Positions 11,598 to 22,797 of a stretch of 64,000 nucleotides of DNA are shown one piece after another (the stretch's first letter is position 1; every line of letters begins with the position of its first letter). The position numbers and the translations under genes are program-made. This DNA comes from Acephala macrosclerotiorum (taxonomy: Eukaryota > Ascomycota > Leotiomycetes > Helotiales > Mollisiaceae). The notes under the pieces are model-generated. The model was not told the DNA's origin. It searched no databases and saw nothing but the letters and a program-made list of their open reading frames with translations. Location: NCBI GenBank assembly GCA_014904845.1, contig MU119212.1, forward strand, positions 534,263 through 598,262. Reading direction: 5' to 3'.

Positions 11598-12755
11598 GAT
11601 TCAATTGTTGGATATCAACGCATTCCACTTTGGTGTATGCTCTCTGGCGAGGAAGTGTGAAAGCCTTGACTGCTGGTTCGAGGTACGCGAACAACCCTTA
11701 GCATCGGCCAGCACCACAGCAAGTCCGTACCTCGTACTGCACAGGGAGGGAAGTATCAATCTTGAACCAGACACTTCGAGGTTTGGCATGTCACTACAAA
11801 CTGTCGGTCTCTTGTTGGGACACATGTACTGTACACAATATCTAACTTCAAATAGAGTTCTATTCGGGGAAATGTGCCGAAAAGCTTGTCTCACGGCACG
11901 CTACTTCAGCGTCGGTTAAATGTAATCTTACTTAGGTAGGTACCATTGTCTCAATGCTATCAGCGCTCATAGGTAACAGGTTGATCAGTGAGCTGTTCAG
12001 GGACAAATTCGGATGTCGTTTCTATTCAGACTTTCATGTCGCGCATAACATTACGAGTTGTCCAGTCAGAAACCGTCCGGACAGACATCTGCATAAAGCC
12101 GCCAGCCTTGCAAACCCGAAGTTGACTCTCAGGTCATTGTGAATGGGGCGCAAGACTAGTTGGGTTACCTCCCTGCAGCTTCCAACTGAATAGACATTGA
12201 CAATTGCTTGCTGTTGGTTACAGGCAAGTCGGCTTTGCCGAGATGCTTGGTGGCAAGTGCCAAGTCGTTTAACGGAATTTCGAGGCACCAAAAGTGAACA
12301 GAATTTCATTAAATTGATGGTTTTTGTTTTACTTCAGAATTGATGACTATTTGACATGTCCTCGACCCCGTGGTTCAAGCTCTTGTTTTACAGACCGTTT
12401 GCTTGATGCTCGCCTTGAAGCTCGAAGCTGTTCGTTCATGCCAGGGCTCTGAATATGGCACAGTTAGGCTTAATAGACCTTGCAACTGGCAAGATCATAT
12501 GATAGGAGGAAAATCGTGTCAGTGGATAGAATGACTGCATAGTATTGAAAAGAACTTCGGAGGCGGAGCGACTATCTCGGGAATGTACGAAGTAACATCG
12601 AGGATTGAGCAGGAGTCAAGCCCCAGAAAAAACGCTAGAGGATTCAAGATTTATAGACTGCCAAGTTCCATGCATCGGAGAAATTGTCTAGGACCACATC
12701 AGACGAATATTTCATAGTTTAATAATCTCTCGCAGCACAGTTGCACTCTCAAGTC
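11598..12755. other. Intergenic region without recognisable gene
   Basis: About 1.16 kb between the pseudogene start and the small cysteine protein. Overlapping frames of 60-107 codons occur on both strands, but none has domain-like content, and both strands are open at the same place (11600-11900), which suggests chance. Nothing else was seen. Confidence 0.5.
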
Positions 12756-13352
12756 ATGGTATCGATTCATTCAAGAACGCAGAAAATCAAAGAACGCCAC
12801 TCTCTAGCCGAACGAACTCAGAAGAGGGGTATTGAGATACCTCCTTGCAGTCGTTGCCAGAAGCAAACTCTTCAGTGCATGGTGTTTTCTCGCTCTACTC
12901 GCTGTGGAGCATGTGTGAAGAGAGGGCTGAAGTGCGATGTCGCCGGTCCTAGAGAAGAGGATTGGGCACGTTTGGATCAAGAACGATCTCGGCTTGCAGC
13001 GGAGGAAGAGGCTGCGTTTACGCAAGAGGAAGCTGCCTTTCATCGGCGGATGCGGATCAAGAGCTTGAGCGGTGTTTTGGAAAAGAAGGCTGGAGAAATG
13101 ATTCGTCGAGGGCTGCAGAGTGTGGAGGAGTTGGAAGACTTCGGAGAGAAGAGAACTGTCCAAGATCTTAAAGCACTTGGTGAAGAGATGGGATCATCGC
13201 TCAGTGAGGTTAATAGCAACGTCTTGCCGGCGTGTTTGATGAGTAAATTTGACTTCAGGTCACTGTCCCCATTGCCGAATTCTTTCTGGGAAAGCTTGAA
13301 GATCACTGAAGGAGGCTGTGGATTAGTTTCAAGTGACCGAGATGATTGTTGA
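12756..13352 (+). CDS. Small protein with N-terminal Zn2Cys6-like cysteine cluster and helical middle
   Basis: A single exon of 198 aa from the ATG at 12756; the frame extends upstream only through a non-ATG codon. Cysteines near residues 30-60 follow C-x2-C-x6-C-x8-C-x2-C-x6-C exactly, the spacing of fungal Zn(II)2Cys6 binuclear clusters. The basic residues between the first cysteines, usual in DNA-binding members, are mostly absent. After the cluster comes DVAGPREEDW and a charged, Glu/Ala-rich helical stretch. No fungal-specific transcription factor domain follows. This layout recalls a large, poorly characterised family of short CxxC proteins in plant-associated ascomycetes (recalled, not searched). 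It lies between two pseudogenes, so it may itself be recently duplicated or decaying. DNA binding is unproven. Confidence 0.6.
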   Translation: MVSIHSRTQKIKERHSLAERTQKRGIEIPPCSRCQKQTLQCMVFSRSTRCGACVKRGLKCDVAGPREEDWARLDQERSRLAAEEEAAFTQEEAAFHRRMRIKSLSGVLEKKAGEMIRRGLQSVEELEDFGEKRTVQDLKALGEEMGSSLSEVNSNVLPACLMSKFDFRSLSPLPNSFWESLKITEGGCGLVSSDRDDC

Positions 13353-13618
13353 AGTAAGAGAACCCCTCCAATAGATTTAATTTCAGCCCTGACAGTTCAC
13401 GGAGAATATTGTGCAGAATTAGTACACGGTGCCAATTGCAGAGAATGAGAGTCTCAAAATAGGAGTTTTCTTAAGGCACACTAGTCCTCGAATCCTCGAA
13501 ATACTTCTCCCGACCACTTACTTTGCTTAGGTCTGAATCGCAGAATTTTCTCTCCATCTCTTTCCTCTCCCCTTTAGACTTCGTACCCGCGCTTTCAGCA
13601 TCTTACAATGCAGTAGGA

Positions 13619-14375
13619 TCACTGAAATGCACAACATGTTGGGTACTGGATTCCACGATTTGCATCGTTCGCACACTGCGATCTAGGATCGAAACTAAGA
13701 GTTGCCATCATCTCGCCGCTGTCGTAGATATTGTTGTAGCCTCCATAACCAGCGCAGTCATCCAGCGATGTCACACAATAGCTGTAGCAGACGCTTGGGT
13801 CAAGGTAGAGGTCAAACGCCAAGTAGTTGACAAAAATTACAACGAAGACACCGCAGCCGGCAGCGCCACCGTTTGGCAACTCCTTCTTGGCATTAGTATG
13901 TTTCTAATATAGAGAAAAAACAGGAAGGGGTGTTTACCGAGTCGATACCAATCAGTTCAAGAAGGATACTTGTTGTAGCGCCCATATAATATGCGGCGCT
14001 CTGTATGTAGCAGAGCTGGTTGTAATAACTTTCGACTATGTTGCTCCAGAGTCGAGTGCTCCAGGAGTAGCAGACCAACTGGTCATTCTCAGCCCCTTGG
14101 CGACTGAGGAGAGCTCTTGCCGGGGTTGGGGAGGTGAGATTCCAGCCCTGAGCAGCAGGCAAAGGCTGGGTTGCTGCCATCACATCTTCGCTTGAGTGTA
14201 CATATTCTGATTTTACTCCATCCATGAGGACCAAGACTTTGCCGGGCAAAACTGGGGAAGCAGCTCTTCCGACTTTGGTGTCGAGGGTCAGGTGGCCGGG
14301 AGAGACTGGCGAAGCGATGCTCTAGACTAGGAGGTAGGCGGCCCACGCAACGAGAGCAGTTGGAGAGAGATGCAT
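13619..14375 (-). pseudogene. Small secreted cysteine-containing protein, stop codon inside signal peptide
   Basis: The minus-strand ATG at 14375-14373 opens a good signal peptide (MHLSPTALVAWAAYLLV), then an in-frame TAG at 14324-14322, then SIASPVSPG and 128 further open codons to 13938. An intron 13937-13886 (GTAAAC donor, ACTAAT branch site, AAG acceptor) joins in phase to 13885-13619 with TGA, total about 234 codons. The body contains NDQLVCYSW, NQLCYIQS, a hydrophobic stretch and several later cysteines (PSVCYSYC, PTCC). I do not recognise the family; it may be an effector-like secreted protein. TAG from CAG would be a C-to-T change in CpA context. Alternatives are an allele fixed as null, a sequencing error, or translation from a later start without secretion. 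Confidence 0.5.
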
Positions 14376-15541
14376 GATCAGTGGATTTGATGAAGCACGG
14401 TAATGAGGTAGTGCTGAAGGTAGCTTTATGTGCAAGTTGGTGATGAAGTATATATCACAGCCTTTACAACATGAGGTGAGAGACTGACCTGGTGGATCTG
14501 AGGCTGCTCATATCGATCATCTCGATCCATATGTGATCGCATCTGTGCCTGGCGGTGCTGGTTCACTGGAAAAGTTGTCATTGACCACTCAAATGGTCCT
14601 CGGAACCAATATTACAGGCTTCAGCTTGAGGATGGTACGATTTGTGTGATGTTCACCTTACCGAAGTTTTTCGTTTTTGAGTGAGAGTTGCTTCGGCGAG
14701 GCGCTATCTCAGAATTCATCGTGACAGCCAGTCTCCCCTGACCGCTCGCTTATGAGACTAGTCTGATATTGCCCACCATTGCTTCACTTCACGAAAAAAA
14801 TCATGACTTCTCCTTTCAAAATGGAAAACAATTAAAATAATTCCTGGTTCAGACGCTCCAAATGTTGTGGCTCACGTTATTCGAGAACAATCCGTAATTC
14901 CGCTCCTGTACTCAGAATATTATTACGCGTGGTATACGATAACTGGGTGAGGCGAAATTGTTTATTTCGTTGTGAGATCTGGGTCTAACAAGTCGGCTCT
15001 CTGCATAACAAGGGAAAATAATCGCAGCGCTTTGATCCCTGGTACTGTGCCTCATTAAGGCCCCCTCACGCTGTCATGACTGCACGGCACCCAAAAGCCG
15101 ATACTCTTTGCTCTCGATCCGAACATCATGTACGAAATCAATAAAGACATTCCTGGGGTTCTGGGTCCCGACTACCGCCTGCACAATATACCCTTGGAGT
15201 ATATATATGGGAAGGAGGCTTGCGGTGCCGTATACGTATTGCCTTTCCGCATGCGTACAGTACTGCAGCTGGGCACGCAAACTGCTCACTTTCGGATTTT
15301 GCAGCGAGTGATTCTTTAATGTTGACTCGACGCACGATTTTCACCTTTTCTCTTCCAGTACAGACGTTGATTTCGTGTTTTGAAATTTTGGTACCCCAGA
15401 TAATCACATTCAAGTAAAGCACATCCCCAAGTCTAGAAGGAAAAGAACTAAATTACACGAAGACAACCCTTTTACCAACCCCTTTATCCTCATCCACCTT
15501 CTTTCCCACCTTTTTGCTCCCCATTCCAATGCCCCGCAACT
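14376..15541. other. Intergenic region without recognisable gene
   Basis: About 1.17 kb. Short overlapping frames near 15074-15422 are open on both strands and show no conserved features. No RNA gene, repeat or mobile element was recognised. Confidence 0.5.
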
Positions 15542-16471
15542 TCAGGCCTTCTTTCTCCACCCAAACAATCTCTGCAATCCACTTTGTGGCGGCCTCTCCA
15601 CACCCTCCTCCTTCTCTTTCGCGTCGTCAAACCAACTCTTAAACCCAGCCATGCTCACGCGCAGAGGAGCTGTTGGTCGAGTTTGGGCTTCAAGTCCAGG
15701 TTGAGATTGCTTGTTGCTGTGTTTGAGCCCATTTCCGTGGCCTGAGAGTGTCTGGTCAGTACTGTATCCGTATTTTCCGCCTTGATGATAAAGAAAGGAG
15801 TGCCTGATTGCAGACTTACCTTTCCAAGCCCCCTGCCATTTCTTCTTCATCTCATCCTCCTTCCCACTTTTCTCATCTCCGTGATCATTCCCGTTCTTCT
15901 CTTTCTTTGCGTTGGTATCTGTCTTGTCCCCTTGCTCCATCAACATGCTCTCTTTCCACTCATCACTTTCCTCGACCTCATCATTCTTCACATCCTCCTC
16001 CTTCGAGCTCCAAGGTATAGCTGAGCGCAGGAACCCAAAAGTCCTCCTCTTCTTATTCCCACCCACAGCCCCCCCCTTAAAGATACTCAGCTCGGCCGCC
16101 GTTGGTTCCTTACCACCCACTTCTCCCCCATCCGTCCCATTGTTAAATGCACTTTCCGGATGGCTCAAAATATTCCAAATCGTGAATGAGAATGGCTTAG
16201 TGGTGGCTGTGCTCGCAGTCGCTGAAGAGGATTGATCTTTCTTGGATTTCGATTTGGATTTTTGATTATGGGAGGGAAAGAGATTGTGGTATTGAGCTCC
16301 AGAAGAGGGGAGGAGGGAGCGAAAGTGTGAGGGGAAATGGATGGAGGCTCGGCGGAATGTTATGCTGCGGTGGGTGATGTGGGTATTGGGGAGGGCGTGG
16401 GGGAGGGCTGTTATTAGGGTGAAGGTGGTGAGGGTGGCGAGGAGGAGGGTGAAGAGGTGGGTGGATTGCAT
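15542..16471 (-). CDS. Hypothetical secreted basic low-complexity protein
   Basis: The frame is open from 16666, but I choose the ATG at 16471-16469 because it begins a classical signal peptide (MQSTHLFTLLLATLTTF...ITALP). That gives 309 aa. The remainder is hydrophilic and rich in K, E, S, G and N, with SKSKSKK and acidic KEEDVKNDEVEE clusters, and it ends in GWRKKA. No domain was recognised. A consensus donor GTAAGT at about 15819-15814 lies inside the frame. Splicing of only 39 nt to a CAAG acceptor would keep the frame, so a very short intron or a retained one is possible. It is likely a lineage-specific secreted or cell-wall protein; an alternative is a spurious frame in low-complexity DNA. 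Confidence 0.5.
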   Translation of the reverse strand: MQSTHLFTLLLATLTTFTLITALPHALPNTHITHRSITFRRASIHFPSHFRSLLPSSGAQYHNLFPSHNQKSKSKSKKDQSSSATASTATTKPFSFTIWNILSHPESAFNNGTDGGEVGGKEPTAAELSIFKGGAVGGNKKRRTFGFLRSAIPWSSKEEDVKNDEVEESDEWKESMLMEQGDKTDTNAKKEKNGNDHGDEKSGKEDEMKKKWQGAWKGKSAIRHSFLYHQGGKYGYSTDQTLSGHGNGLKHSNKQSQPGLEAQTRPTAPLRVSMAGFKSWFDDAKEKEEGVERPPQSGLQRLFGWRKKA

Positions 16472-16913
16472 CGTGATGGTGCTAGTCGGCGCTGGCGGTA
16501 AGCACAGATTGGATATCGAATGCCAGAGGTTGGGCTTGTCGGAGGGAGACAGAGGGTTGGGAGGCGCGTTGAATATTAGGGCATGATGGAGGCGCGTGGG
16601 AATGTGAGGCGTTTTGTGGTTGCATTCCAACGCGGGTACCTCCCAATGTCGACGAAGACCAGCCAATTACATCCTAAGTCGAGCACGAAGACCGGAAGAC
16701 TTTTCAAATGAAGTCTTGTTCTTGTTCTTTCATGCTCTTGAATTTTCTGTGTTGGGCAAGTGATGCTCATCAAGTGATGCTCATCAAGTGATGCTCGTCA
16801 AGTGAACTTGAATGGTGTTCGACCCCCCTTCCGCAAGCGAGTCTCTCAGCCAGGTAAACAAAATTTCCACCAGCATGTTCCCATAAATCATCAATCATAT
16901 CTCCTTCATTATC
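16472..16913. promoter_or_regulatory. Intergenic region between hypothetical secreted protein and P450
   Basis: 442 bases. The left part would be the 5' region of the secreted-protein gene and the right part the 3' region of the P450 gene. It contains the short tandem repeat annotated at 16757-16805. Nothing else was identified. Confidence 0.45.
16757..16805. repeat. 14-bp tandem repeat, three units plus a partial
   Basis: The unit CAAGTGATGCTCAT occurs at 16757-16770 and 16771-16784. A third unit at 16785-16798 has one A-to-G change, followed by a partial CAAGTGA. It is non-coding. Confidence 0.95.
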
Positions 16914-18532
16914 TCATCTCTTCTCACCCCTCACAAACACCCTCCCCTTAAAGTTCATCTGCTTAACAAACCACCTATTCAAACATTGTAGCTCGTCCCC
17001 TTCTCCCCTCCCCTCACAACCAACCAACTCAAAATCAAATCCCCTCACTAATTGCGGAATTAATTTACTTATCTCAAGCAACGAAATATTCTTCCCAATA
17101 CAAGTCCTACTCCCCATCCCAAAACCTAGACTATACTTCTCAACCTCCGCTCCCCTCCCTTGCTCCTCAAATTCTAGCCATCTTTCCGGTCTCCACAATT
17201 CCGCGTCAGAACCGAAGACGGTAGGGTTGCGATGGGCTACCCATGAGTTGATACCTACGGTTGAGCCGGGAGGGAAGAAATGAGAGGCGATGGTTACGCC
17301 TTCCGAGGGGACGACGCGCGGCATGGGGAACCCGGTTGCGGAGTGGACTCTGAGGGCTTCTTTGATTACGGCTTGCAGGTAGGGGAGGGTCTGTGCTTCT
17401 TTGAAGGTTATTGGGTTTGAGATATTCCCTTCTTTTTCTGCGAGATCGATCTCTTCTCTTAGCTTGTTGAAAGTGTTTGGATATTTGACGAGATTGTACA
17501 AGATGGCGGAAAGAGTGATTGCAGTCGTGTCTGAGCCGGCCGCGATGTTCGATTGACACATCGTAATAAGATCTGTTTTGGTCATTTTCCCTGGATCCGC
17601 TTCGTGGGCTAGAAGGATCTTGGTCATGATATCTGGTGGTCCTTCTCCGTCTTTATTTTCCGGATCTTTGAGTTCCCGTTGTCGATTTTCGATTTGGCGT
17701 AATGTGTAATTATATACGTATCCAGGACCTCCTGTCGTCGGCAGACGGGGGTAAAGATACTTGTGAATCCAAGGAAAGATTCCTACGAATGTGGAATATG
17801 AGCCTCGTCGATCGATTGCGTTGAATACTCCTTCTTTATCTTCACCCATATCTAAGAACCCAAATCGAGAGCCGAATGTTATTTCTCCGATGACATCGAA
17901 GGCGTAGCATTGTAGCCAGTGTTGAAGGTCGATTACTTGGCGTGAGGAGGCGAGAGAGTGGAGGCGGGATGTTAGGAGGGTAGAGCAGCTGTTTACGAAA
18001 GGTTCGTAAGTAATCAGGGCGGACATGCTGTAAAAGGAAGAGAATTTTCGACGTTGGGTAGAGTGTCGGTGGGGATCGAGGTCGGAGAAGAGAGAGGCTC
18101 GATTTGGGTCTGGGGGCATCCAAGCCCAGTACCATTGTGCCTGTTCTCAATCAGCAAGCTGTCTATTGATGCCCAACTGCAGGCTTTCTCATTAAAGTTG
18201 CCAGATATGAAGATCAAAACACAAACCTTAACAAATCCCTTCCCCAACCCATAAATAACCTTTGCTCCCTCCACATCATCAACACTATACTCGCCGGGAG
18301 CAATCCTTACCACCGCTCCATACTTTTTATGCAACTCGACATTCGTCCTCTCGAAATCTCCTTTGTATATAGCGAAGAAGTACCACCATCTTGCGAATCG
18401 GGCGAAGAAAGGTCCCGGTATGGAACGAAGGGGATCAAGGATGTAGTTGTTGAGGAAGACGTAGAGGATGATTACCCCGCAGATGAGAAGAGTGAGGGTT
18501 GTGGGGGTGAGGGAGGTGAGTGTGGATATCAT
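16914..18532 (-). CDS. Cytochrome P450 monooxygenase (pisatin-demethylase-like group)
   Basis: Two exons, 18532-18227 and 18140-16914, give 510 aa. An N-terminal membrane anchor (about residues 10-30) and a proline-rich hinge (IPGPFFARF) place it in the ER membrane facing the cytosol. P450 hallmarks are all present: the I-helix AGSDTT near residue 303, ExxR as EALR near 363, and the heme loop FGMGSRTCIG with ligand cysteine near 449. The length is normal. The middle part (LQCYAFDVIGEITFG, GIFPWIH) resembles the fungal pisatin-demethylase/trichodiene-oxygenase-like clade. The substrate is unknown. It is followed downstream on the same strand by a secreted protein and preceded by two sugar-transporter-type genes. 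An upstream partner enzyme such as a polyketide synthase or terpene cyclase is absent from this window. Confidence 0.93.
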
Positions 18533-19117
18533 TTTGGAAGATGGAGGAAAAGAGTAAAGGAGGACATTGAGAATGGAGGAGAGAGGAGAGAGGAATTGTC
18601 CTCGAATATAGATGCACCCACATCCCGTGGACGAGGTCTCACTTTAGCCTTGTTGGTGACGTTTAGTGACATTAGAGCGGGGTTGTTCCGTGTTAAGTCT
18701 TCGGCCGCCAGAGTAAACTTCGCCAAACCATGCAAATGAAGTCCCAATCAACCACTCAGCTCGAGTATTGAAAAGCAGGTCTTACTCAAAAAAACTAGCT
18801 CAGATCAATATGACATAAGCCGAACATGGTTGCGGGGAAACAGCGGTCGGAAACGGACGTGGGAAGAGCGAGGCAGCGAAACATGGAAGAGATGCCGACT
18901 TTTGTCCACAAGGTCGTCCGACAAATCCGACTTTTAACATCGGTATGTTGAAACAGCAGCATGATATGAGCCAGATGGAGGAAGAGAACGCCTTGAATGC
19001 TAAGAAAGGTGTCTAGCGCGTACACATAGACATGCTCATATGAAGTTTATTTTCATCCTTCCCGGACTCGGTATCCCTTCCTGAACTCCTCGCTGATCCA
19101 AAATATTGTTCAAATAC
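18533..19117. other. Intergenic region, P450 promoter and MFS 3' flank
   Basis: 585 bases between two genes on the minus strand. Frames of 70-130 codons overlap on both strands across the P450 start and are shadows. No element was recognised. Confidence 0.5.
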
Positions 19118-21775
19118 TCAAAAATTCATGCGTGCTCGACTGGCATATTTCTCGTTGGGAGACGAAGGGCTTGAGGGAGATGCAGGTAGGTGAACTTCCT
19201 GCATATCTGGAGGTAACTCGATTCCTCTCAGCTGTGCTCGAGCTCTGTCGATTTCACCAAGTCGATCGACTTGAGCTTGTCCTGTTGGCCAGTCGAAGTG
19301 ATACAGGGGCTCGAGAGGTGGCCCCTTTTTCATGAAGATGTACCGCCTCACCCACCATCTGCAGAGTGTCAGCGCGCATCGAGATAAAGTACACTGGGAA
19401 GACGCACGGTAAAGCTTTCGTCATCTGGTAATGCATATGCTTCCGTGTCGGCACAGCAAACACATAATCGAGCTCTTCGAGAGTGCGTTGCTTCGTTTCA
19501 GGGACCCAGAGAAAGATCATGCAAAAGGCTAATACGTTGAGTCCAGCATAGAATGCGAAGGCACCCTGATAATTACATCAATACAGCGTTGTATCTTTGG
19601 CATGCAGAGAACTTACCACAATGCCCATAGCATCCAACATTCTCGGCAATGTGATACCAAGGACGGCAGCCCAGAACAAATTCGTTGCCACGGCCCAACC
19701 CATGCCCACCTCACGATGAGAAAGAGGAAAAACCTCCGCTGAATATGTAAACGGTACCGGTCCTTCTCCCGGACTGTAGAATGCTCCGAATACGTATATG
19801 AAAAAGGCCATGAGTCCAACATGCAAGCCTTTGCTGCTTTGTGGGATGAGCGAACACAAAGCAACGGCAAGCAGACTCCACGCCATATTCGGAAATGTGA
19901 AGAGTAACAAGCTTCGACGTCCGTAGGTATCGATGGTCCAGATAGCTGGCCAGGCGAAAATGAAGTTCGTAAGTCCAAAGCCCTACGTCAAGTCAGCATT
20001 TTCTCCGTATACGGAAATGAAGAGATAGGGAGAATTACAAACGAAGCCCAAAGAGCCTGAAACTGACTCGTCCCAGCCCTAACGAACACATTCGACGAAT
20101 AAAACGCAATAACATTGATTCCACACATCTGCTGCGCCATCATAACTGTGAAAGCAGCTAGTGTAGCTCTTCTCAACCTGGGAATAGTAAACAACTCAAT
20201 GAACCTCTTCATGTACGTATGCTGCCCAATAATCTCCGCTTCAAGCTCCAGTTGGGCATGGATATAGTATAGATCTCTCGCTGCTTGGATAGGGTTGTTT
20301 CGTAGTTGGAGAAGCGATTTGTAGGCGTCTTGGTAGAGCCCTTTCTTCATATACCAGCGGGGCGATTCTGGGCAGAAGTAGACGCCGAGGACGAGAGGAA
20401 CGGCGGGGATGAAGGCGGAGCCGAGTTGGAGGCGCCAGGAGATCTGGGGGATTTTGGCGACGACGAGGTTTGCTCCGAAGCCGAGGAAGATTCCGAAGGC
20501 ATTCCACATTTGCCAGGACATTACCACTAAAAGAATATGTCAGCTGGTCGTGCGACAAATCTTCTGAGTTGAATCTCCTTCTTCGAGGATGGACTTTGGA
20601 AAGCATGGTCGCGCAATTGATTGTCTAAACTCGAACATCAACTTAGAATTCCGCGCGGGGCGGAGAGGAAAACGACCCGACTTCAGTGGACTTTCCCCTT
20701 CTTCCACAAGATGAAAAAGGCTCCTTACAAGCTCCTCTTACACTCGCTGGACTGTTTTCCGCCGCATATATTGGAATCGTCGATGCCTTCGCACCCATCC
20801 CAAATCCCAACAGTATCCGACAAACAAGCAATTGCTGCCATGTCTGCGTGAACGCTGAGCCTAGAACCGACCACAAACAGAAGTTTCCGGAGATGAATAT
20901 AGCCCCTCTTCGTCCAAGATACTTGTTCAGCGGGTCAGACAGCCAGCATCCGAGGAAAGCTGAGCCGATGTAGGGAGCTGCGTTGATGAGGCCGACGAGG
21001 AAGGAATCGCGGGTGGAGTTGGAAGCTATTCCGAAGGCTTCGGGAAACGTAAGGTTTGCACCATTGGATCCTGGTGAGTAGAATGTCAGTTTTGTTTTTG
21101 GATTCTTTTTCCTGCACAATGTCCCAAGTTCATTCCAACAATTCTGAGAAGAAAACGTACCAGTCTGATCCCAACCCTGAACGGCCGCTCCAATAGAACA
21201 ACTGATAATAGTCAAATAAAGACTAAACGGCTGCCTCCACTACACATACCGTCAGCACCGTCTCCCCCAACGTCAGAGATTCGTCATGCAGAAGATTCTC
21301 AGCTTGCCTTATGCAACACCTCATCCCTCAACGCCTCAACCTCTGGCTCATCCAACGCCTCCTCACCAACAATATCCTCATAATTCTCCGGATCCCTCGC
21401 AACCAGCGCGCCTTTCCTCAGTAAAGGCAGAGCATCTACCAATCCACGTCTATGAGCGAAGTCTTCGACGTCTCGGAGGAGGGTTTCGGGTGGGATGCCG
21501 TAGAGGGGATTTTGGATTCTGTTTGCGCTCTTGTCAGAATCTGTAAATGGCGCCATAAATTCGAGAGAAGAGAGACTTACCGGCCTTCGAGATTCAGATT
21601 CAAGTTCACCTGCTCGGGGCGCGACTCCATTCCTCTGAACTTCTCATCTTCAGACCTGCCATACCGTCAGTCTAATTCCCCGCAGACGCTGCTAAAATCG
21701 GATAGGAAGGAAAATTTACCTGTCCAAGGAGACATGGTCCACATGAATAGCATTCGCCTTTGGTTCTCGCATCAT
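19118..21775 (-). CDS. MFS sugar transporter family protein, nine exons, one GC-AG intron
   Basis: Nine exons on the minus strand join in phase: 21775-21720, 21655-21581, 21518-21308, 21239-21161, 21070-20729, 20526-20039, 19982-19617, 19565-19408 and 19358-19118 (671 aa). It is a plasma-membrane major facilitator of the Sugar_tr family. Visible signatures are GWDQTGSNGANL after helix 1, GRR after helix 2, PESPRWY after helix 6, [14 protein letters not shown] in helix 7, and [12 protein letters not shown] after helix 12. A soluble N-terminus of about 110 residues and a C-terminal tail with [17 protein letters not shown] follow a clade common in filamentous fungi. The substrate cannot be assigned. 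Intron 3 (21307-21240) starts GCAAGC, a non-canonical GC donor; no GT alternative gives the conserved join HK-WRQP. The start could also be the second ATG one codon in. Confidence 0.9.
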
Positions 21776-22797
21776 GCGATCTTCTCCTATTCATCACCCT
21801 CAATCAAACACCCAGATCCTGAAGCTCATGGGAGAATGTCGCATGCACAAAGAAGATAGCGTGATGCTAGAAAGTTTAGGAGGTTCTAAAGCGGGGGAAG
21901 CACAAACACCATCGTTCAAATTTGCAGGGATGGCTCCTAGTAATCACTCCTTCCGGGCGCCATCATGGCGAAAAACTTGCACTTGCTTCACCGTTTGGTC
22001 AGGCTTGTGTGACCATACAATCCTGTACTGGGTGCCACAAGCGCTGGGCTGAGATAGGGCACAAGGCCTGCGATGCAGAACAGCAGGGGATGGTCATTGG
22101 AAGGCGGGGTTGAGATTGCAGAAGAACCCTGTAGATCTCACTTTAGTGCTTCTTGCCGCGGCGGATGTCAAAACTTTTGGCAGCAAAGATCTTTTTGGAT
22201 GGGATGAACTTGCGGTCTGCAGAAGAGTGGAGGGCACGAGAAAGAATCGGAAACAAAATATTAAGTAGATAAGCATGTATTGAAATTCAAATTTGGGAAG
22301 TGAAGTCATTCACAATACACTTTCAGGAGCAAAATAATTGCTGATGTGAGAATCGTCTGATTTTGAGTCTTCCGTTTGTAAGACGTGGGGTCCCCAGACT
22401 TGACCACTAAAAGCTCGGCAGGTACCGGAGAAGGAGAACCAGCTTTTGATGGGAAGAATTAGTATTAAAACAATTGAGTGCTCAATTCGTGTCGTGAGAA
22501 TACATACGGAAGTCGCTACCTACCCTATGGGGCTTGTAGAAATTTGAGGCACTCTGGGCAGCAGAGAGATTGTGATAAGCAAAGACAGCGAAACCAAAAC
22601 CGGCATCCACAGAAGTCTTAGATTGACAAATCTTTCCTCCGAACTTTTGATCCCATTGAAAATGTACATTGGATCTACTGGTATCCAAGCTCATCTGACT
22701 TGGCAGATTGTCTGTGAAGTTGATGAGCCCCTTTACGCCCGCTTTCTATCATGCTCGTATCTAAACATAGTTTCCTTAAGCCCGCAATGCTCGTATA
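21776..22797. other. Intergenic region between two MFS genes
   Basis: About 1.02 kb: promoter of the downstream MFS gene and 3' flank of the upstream one. Overlapping short frames show no protein features. No repeat or RNA gene was recognised. Confidence 0.5.

Noticed and set aside
11600..11919. 107-codon frame upstream of the PIS1 pseudogene
   Set aside because: Open simultaneously on both strands with no conserved content; the pseudogene start and promoter explain the position.
16472..16666. Upstream ATG extending the secreted protein by 65 residues
   Set aside because: The extension would bury the signal peptide that begins at 16471.
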